NCBI RefSeq assembly: GCF_000718015.1
Contig: NZ_JODY01000012.1
Span: 62,001 to 126,000 of the forward strand
DNA from: Streptomyces catenulae
GTDB lineage: Bacteria; Actinomycetota; Actinomycetes; Streptomycetales; Streptomycetaceae
Reading direction: 5' to 3'
DNA length: 64,000 nt
This document shows, one piece after another, positions 62,727 to 64,000 of this stretch. Made by a program: the position numbers and the translations under genes. How positions within the stretch are numbered: position 1 is the first letter of the stretch; every line of letters begins with the position of its first letter. The notes beneath the pieces were generated by a model. The model had not been told where the DNA came from. It was given only the letters and a program-made list of their open reading frames with translations, and did no database searches.

Positions 62727-63050
62727 TCAGGCGCGGAACGCGTCCCCCTTGACGCCCGCGACGAAGGACGCGAACGCGGTCGCGGGCACGCTCAGCCGCG
62801 GGCCGTCCGGGTCCTTGGAGTCCCGGACGGGAACGACGCCGTGCGAGGCGACGAGGACGGCGGTCACCTCGACGCAGGCACCGCCGTTGTTGCTGTGGGT
62901 GGACTTGAACCAACGGTCGGCAGAGATCTCGATGCACTGACCGCCGTTGTTGCTGTACGAGGACTTGAACCAGCGCTCGGCGGCCACCTCGACGCACTGG
63001 CCACCGTTGTCGCTGTACGAGGACTTGAACCATTGCAGGGGCTCGGTCAT
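62727..63050 (-). CDS. DUF397 protein with triplicated N-terminal motif
   Basis: 107 aa versus the usual ~65. The family motif WFKSSYSxNGGxCxE occurs three times in a row (residues 7-20, 27-40 and 47-60, each unit 20 aa), the third as WFKSTHSNNGGACVE. The normal single DUF397 C-terminus follows (VVPVRDSKDPDGPRLSVP to the end). DUF397 proteins partner XRE/DUF5753 regulators of the WhiJ type. It has no regulator of its own; the intact pair lies just upstream. Confidence 0.88.
   Translation of the reverse strand: MTEPLQWFKSSYSDNGGQCVEVAAERWFKSSYSNNGGQCIEISADRWFKSTHSNNGGACVEVTAVLVASHGVVPVRDSKDPDGPRLSVPATAFASFVAGVKGDAFRA
62881..63036 (-). repeat. 60-bp tandem triplication within the DUF397 gene
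   Basis: Units at 62881, 62941 and 63001 align at exactly 60-bp period, each reading CCNCCGTTGTNGCTGT then GGACTTGAACCA. Internal duplication of the motif unit. Confidence 0.9.
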
Positions 63051-63140
63051 GACGGCACTCCCTTTCGCAGCCTTGTCGGCACGCTCATGGATCGGTCCGA
63101 GGGTAGAAGCCCGGCGGCGCCGCCCGCGAGATGGCGAAAC

Positions 63141-63179
63141 AAGCCCCGCCCGCCTCCGGTCGAGAGGCGGGCGGGGCTT
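63141..63179 (-). terminator. Terminator of the DUF5753-DUF397 unit
   Basis: Perfect 16-bp stem (63141-63156 with 63164-63179), with a T-rich tail (TTGTTT) on the minus strand. It separates the intact pair from the triplicated gene. Confidence 0.85.
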
Positions 63180-63199
63180 TTCGTCGTACGCGGTCCGGC

Positions 63200-63406
63200 T
63201 CAGGCGCGGAACTCGTCCGCCTTCACGCCCGCCACGAAGGACGCGAAGGCGGTCGCGGGCACGCTCAGCGCCGGGCCCTGCGGGTCCTTCGAGTCGCGGA
63301 CGGGGACCACGCCGCGCGAGGCGACGAGGTTAGCGGCGATCTCGATGCAGGCGCCGCCGTTCTCGCTGTACGAGGACTTGAACCATCGGGGGGATTCGGT
63401 CGTCAT
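63200..63406 (-). CDS. DUF397 protein, single motif
   Basis: 68 aa, the standard DUF397 length: WFKSSYSENGGACIE once, then the NLVASRGVVPVRDSKDP C-terminus that also appears in the triplicated neighbour. ATG overlaps the regulator stop by 4 bp, the usual regulator-DUF397 coupling. Confidence 0.92.
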   Translation of the reverse strand: MTTESPRWFKSSYSENGGACIEIAANLVASRGVVPVRDSKDPQGPALSVPATAFASFVAGVKADEFRA

Positions 63407-64000
63407 GGGGAGCCCTTTCGCAACTGCTTGATCATGGCCACGGATTCCGCCTGGGAGGGCGCTTGGGCCTGTAGTTGATGGTAGGACGTCAACAGAGGCA
63501 GCACGAAGGTGATGTCCCGCTCCAGGTGCCCTTGGTGGGCGGATTCCGCGTACGACACGAGTGAACGGTCGGGCAGAGTCAGCAGGTAGAGAGGCAGACT
63601 GAGCGGCCGCCGGGCTCCCATGGCGAACGGTGCAACTTGCAGCACAGTGTTCGGTAGCTCGGAAAACTCAATCAGTCGTTCCAACTGAGCCTCCATGACG
63701 CCTCGTTCCCCGACTGGCCGCAGGAGACAGCTCTCGTCCATCATCACGAAGACCAGCGGCGCGGGCGTCCGGGCGAGGGTGGCCTGCCTCTCCTCGATGA
63801 GCGTGATTCGCTCCGCCGCCTGCTCCTCGGTGATCGCCCCGCGTTTCACCACGCTCTCCAGTAGGGCCGTTGCGTACTCAGGCGTCTGAACGAGTCCCGG
63901 TATCACCCCGACCTCGTAAAGGCGGATCTCCGCCGCCTGAGCCTCGTACTCGACGAACTGCGGGAAGCCCTCCAGCAGGCCCGAGTGCTGGAGCTTCCGC
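63403..64000 (-). CDS. XRE/DUF5753 regulator, 5' end beyond window
   Basis: The visible ~199 codons are the DUF5753 domain: YEAQAAEIRLYE, IPGLVQTPEYATALL, MMDESCLLRPVGERGVMEAQL, VLQVAPFAMGARRPLSLPLYLL and a Leu/Gln-rich tail. Reading runs open to the window edge, so the N-terminal helix-turn-helix is outside. A WhiJ-type regulator in Streptomyces development is the likely class. Confidence 0.9.
   Translation of the reverse strand, partial: RKLQHSGLLEGFPQFVEYEAQAAEIRLYEVGVIPGLVQTPEYATALLESVVKRGAITEEQAAERITLIEERQATLARTPAPLVFVMMDESCLLRPVGERGVMEAQLERLIEFSELPNTVLQVAPFAMGARRPLSLPLYLLTLPDRSLVSYAESAHQGHLERDITFVLPLLTSYHQLQAQAPSQAESVAMIKQLRKGSP

Noticed and set aside
63141..63179. A toxin-antitoxin reading of the DUF5753-DUF397 genes
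   Set aside because: These families are better known as developmental regulators; nothing in the sequence indicates toxicity.

Overview
The window is chromosomal DNA of a Streptomyces-type actinomycete. The reasons are very high GC with strong third-position GC bias, GTG/TTG starts, a chaplin, an SsgA-like sporulation protein, an XRE/DUF5753 regulator with DUF397 partners, class E sortase, a DasR-type operator and an 11-bp PHO-box repeat. No integrase, transposase, phage gene or CRISPR array was seen. Coding density is high, and most gaps over 300 bp hold only promoters or hairpins.

Layout. 1-9 kb: tRNA-His, a secreted alkaline phosphatase with a PHO-box-like element, a divergent NAD(P)-binding protein/AraC regulator pair, a secreted GH18 protein, a two-component system with a divergent membrane protein, a spermidine-synthase-like protein and a short chaplin. 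9-15 kb: an intergenic array of inverted repeats, a GT4 glycosyltransferase, an FAD oxidoreductase, a small conserved protein divergent from an HTH/TPR regulator, and a histidine phosphatase. 15-21 kb: a PAP2 phosphatase overlapping a coupled three-gene operon: a RecB-like nuclease with a probable Fe-S cysteine set, a 514-aa protein of unknown family, and an SF1 helicase. This operon is the strongest candidate for an undescribed system. 22-25.5 kb: the first of three identical tRNA-Lys(CTT) genes, an M6-type protease and a PAS-GGDEF-EAL protein.

25.5-36.5 kb looks like one catabolic and uptake locus: a luciferase-like monooxygenase behind a perfect 25-bp palindrome, two maleate-isomerase/Asp-Glu-racemase paralogs (one lacking the second catalytic Cys), a 2-hydroxyacid dehydrogenase, an amidase, a DUF3830 protein, an EhuBCDA-like ABC importer and an IclR regulator. 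The ectoine-degrading hydrolase and deacetylase are absent, so the substrate is open.

36.6-42 kb: the second tRNA-Lys, an AA10 lytic polysaccharide monooxygenase behind DasR-like boxes, an SsgA-like protein with a 416-aa partner, the third tRNA-Lys, a sortase-fold protein lacking the catalytic His and Cys with a small membrane partner, and a HAD phosphatase. 42.3-49 kb: a leftward phosphonate-type operon (GntR, FAD oxidoreductase, PhnX-like hydrolase, ABC ATPase, two permeases, binding lipoprotein). 49-64 kb: two proteins with LPXTG-like C-termini, a Gfo/Idh/MocA oxidoreductase, a fumarylacetoacetase-like protein, a YidC paralog, a DUF3311/sodium-solute symporter pair, an intact class E sortase, a DUF445 protein, an SGNH esterase, a flavin-binding-fold protein, a secreted protein, two DUF397 genes (one with a triplicated motif) and a DUF5753 regulator cut by the window edge.
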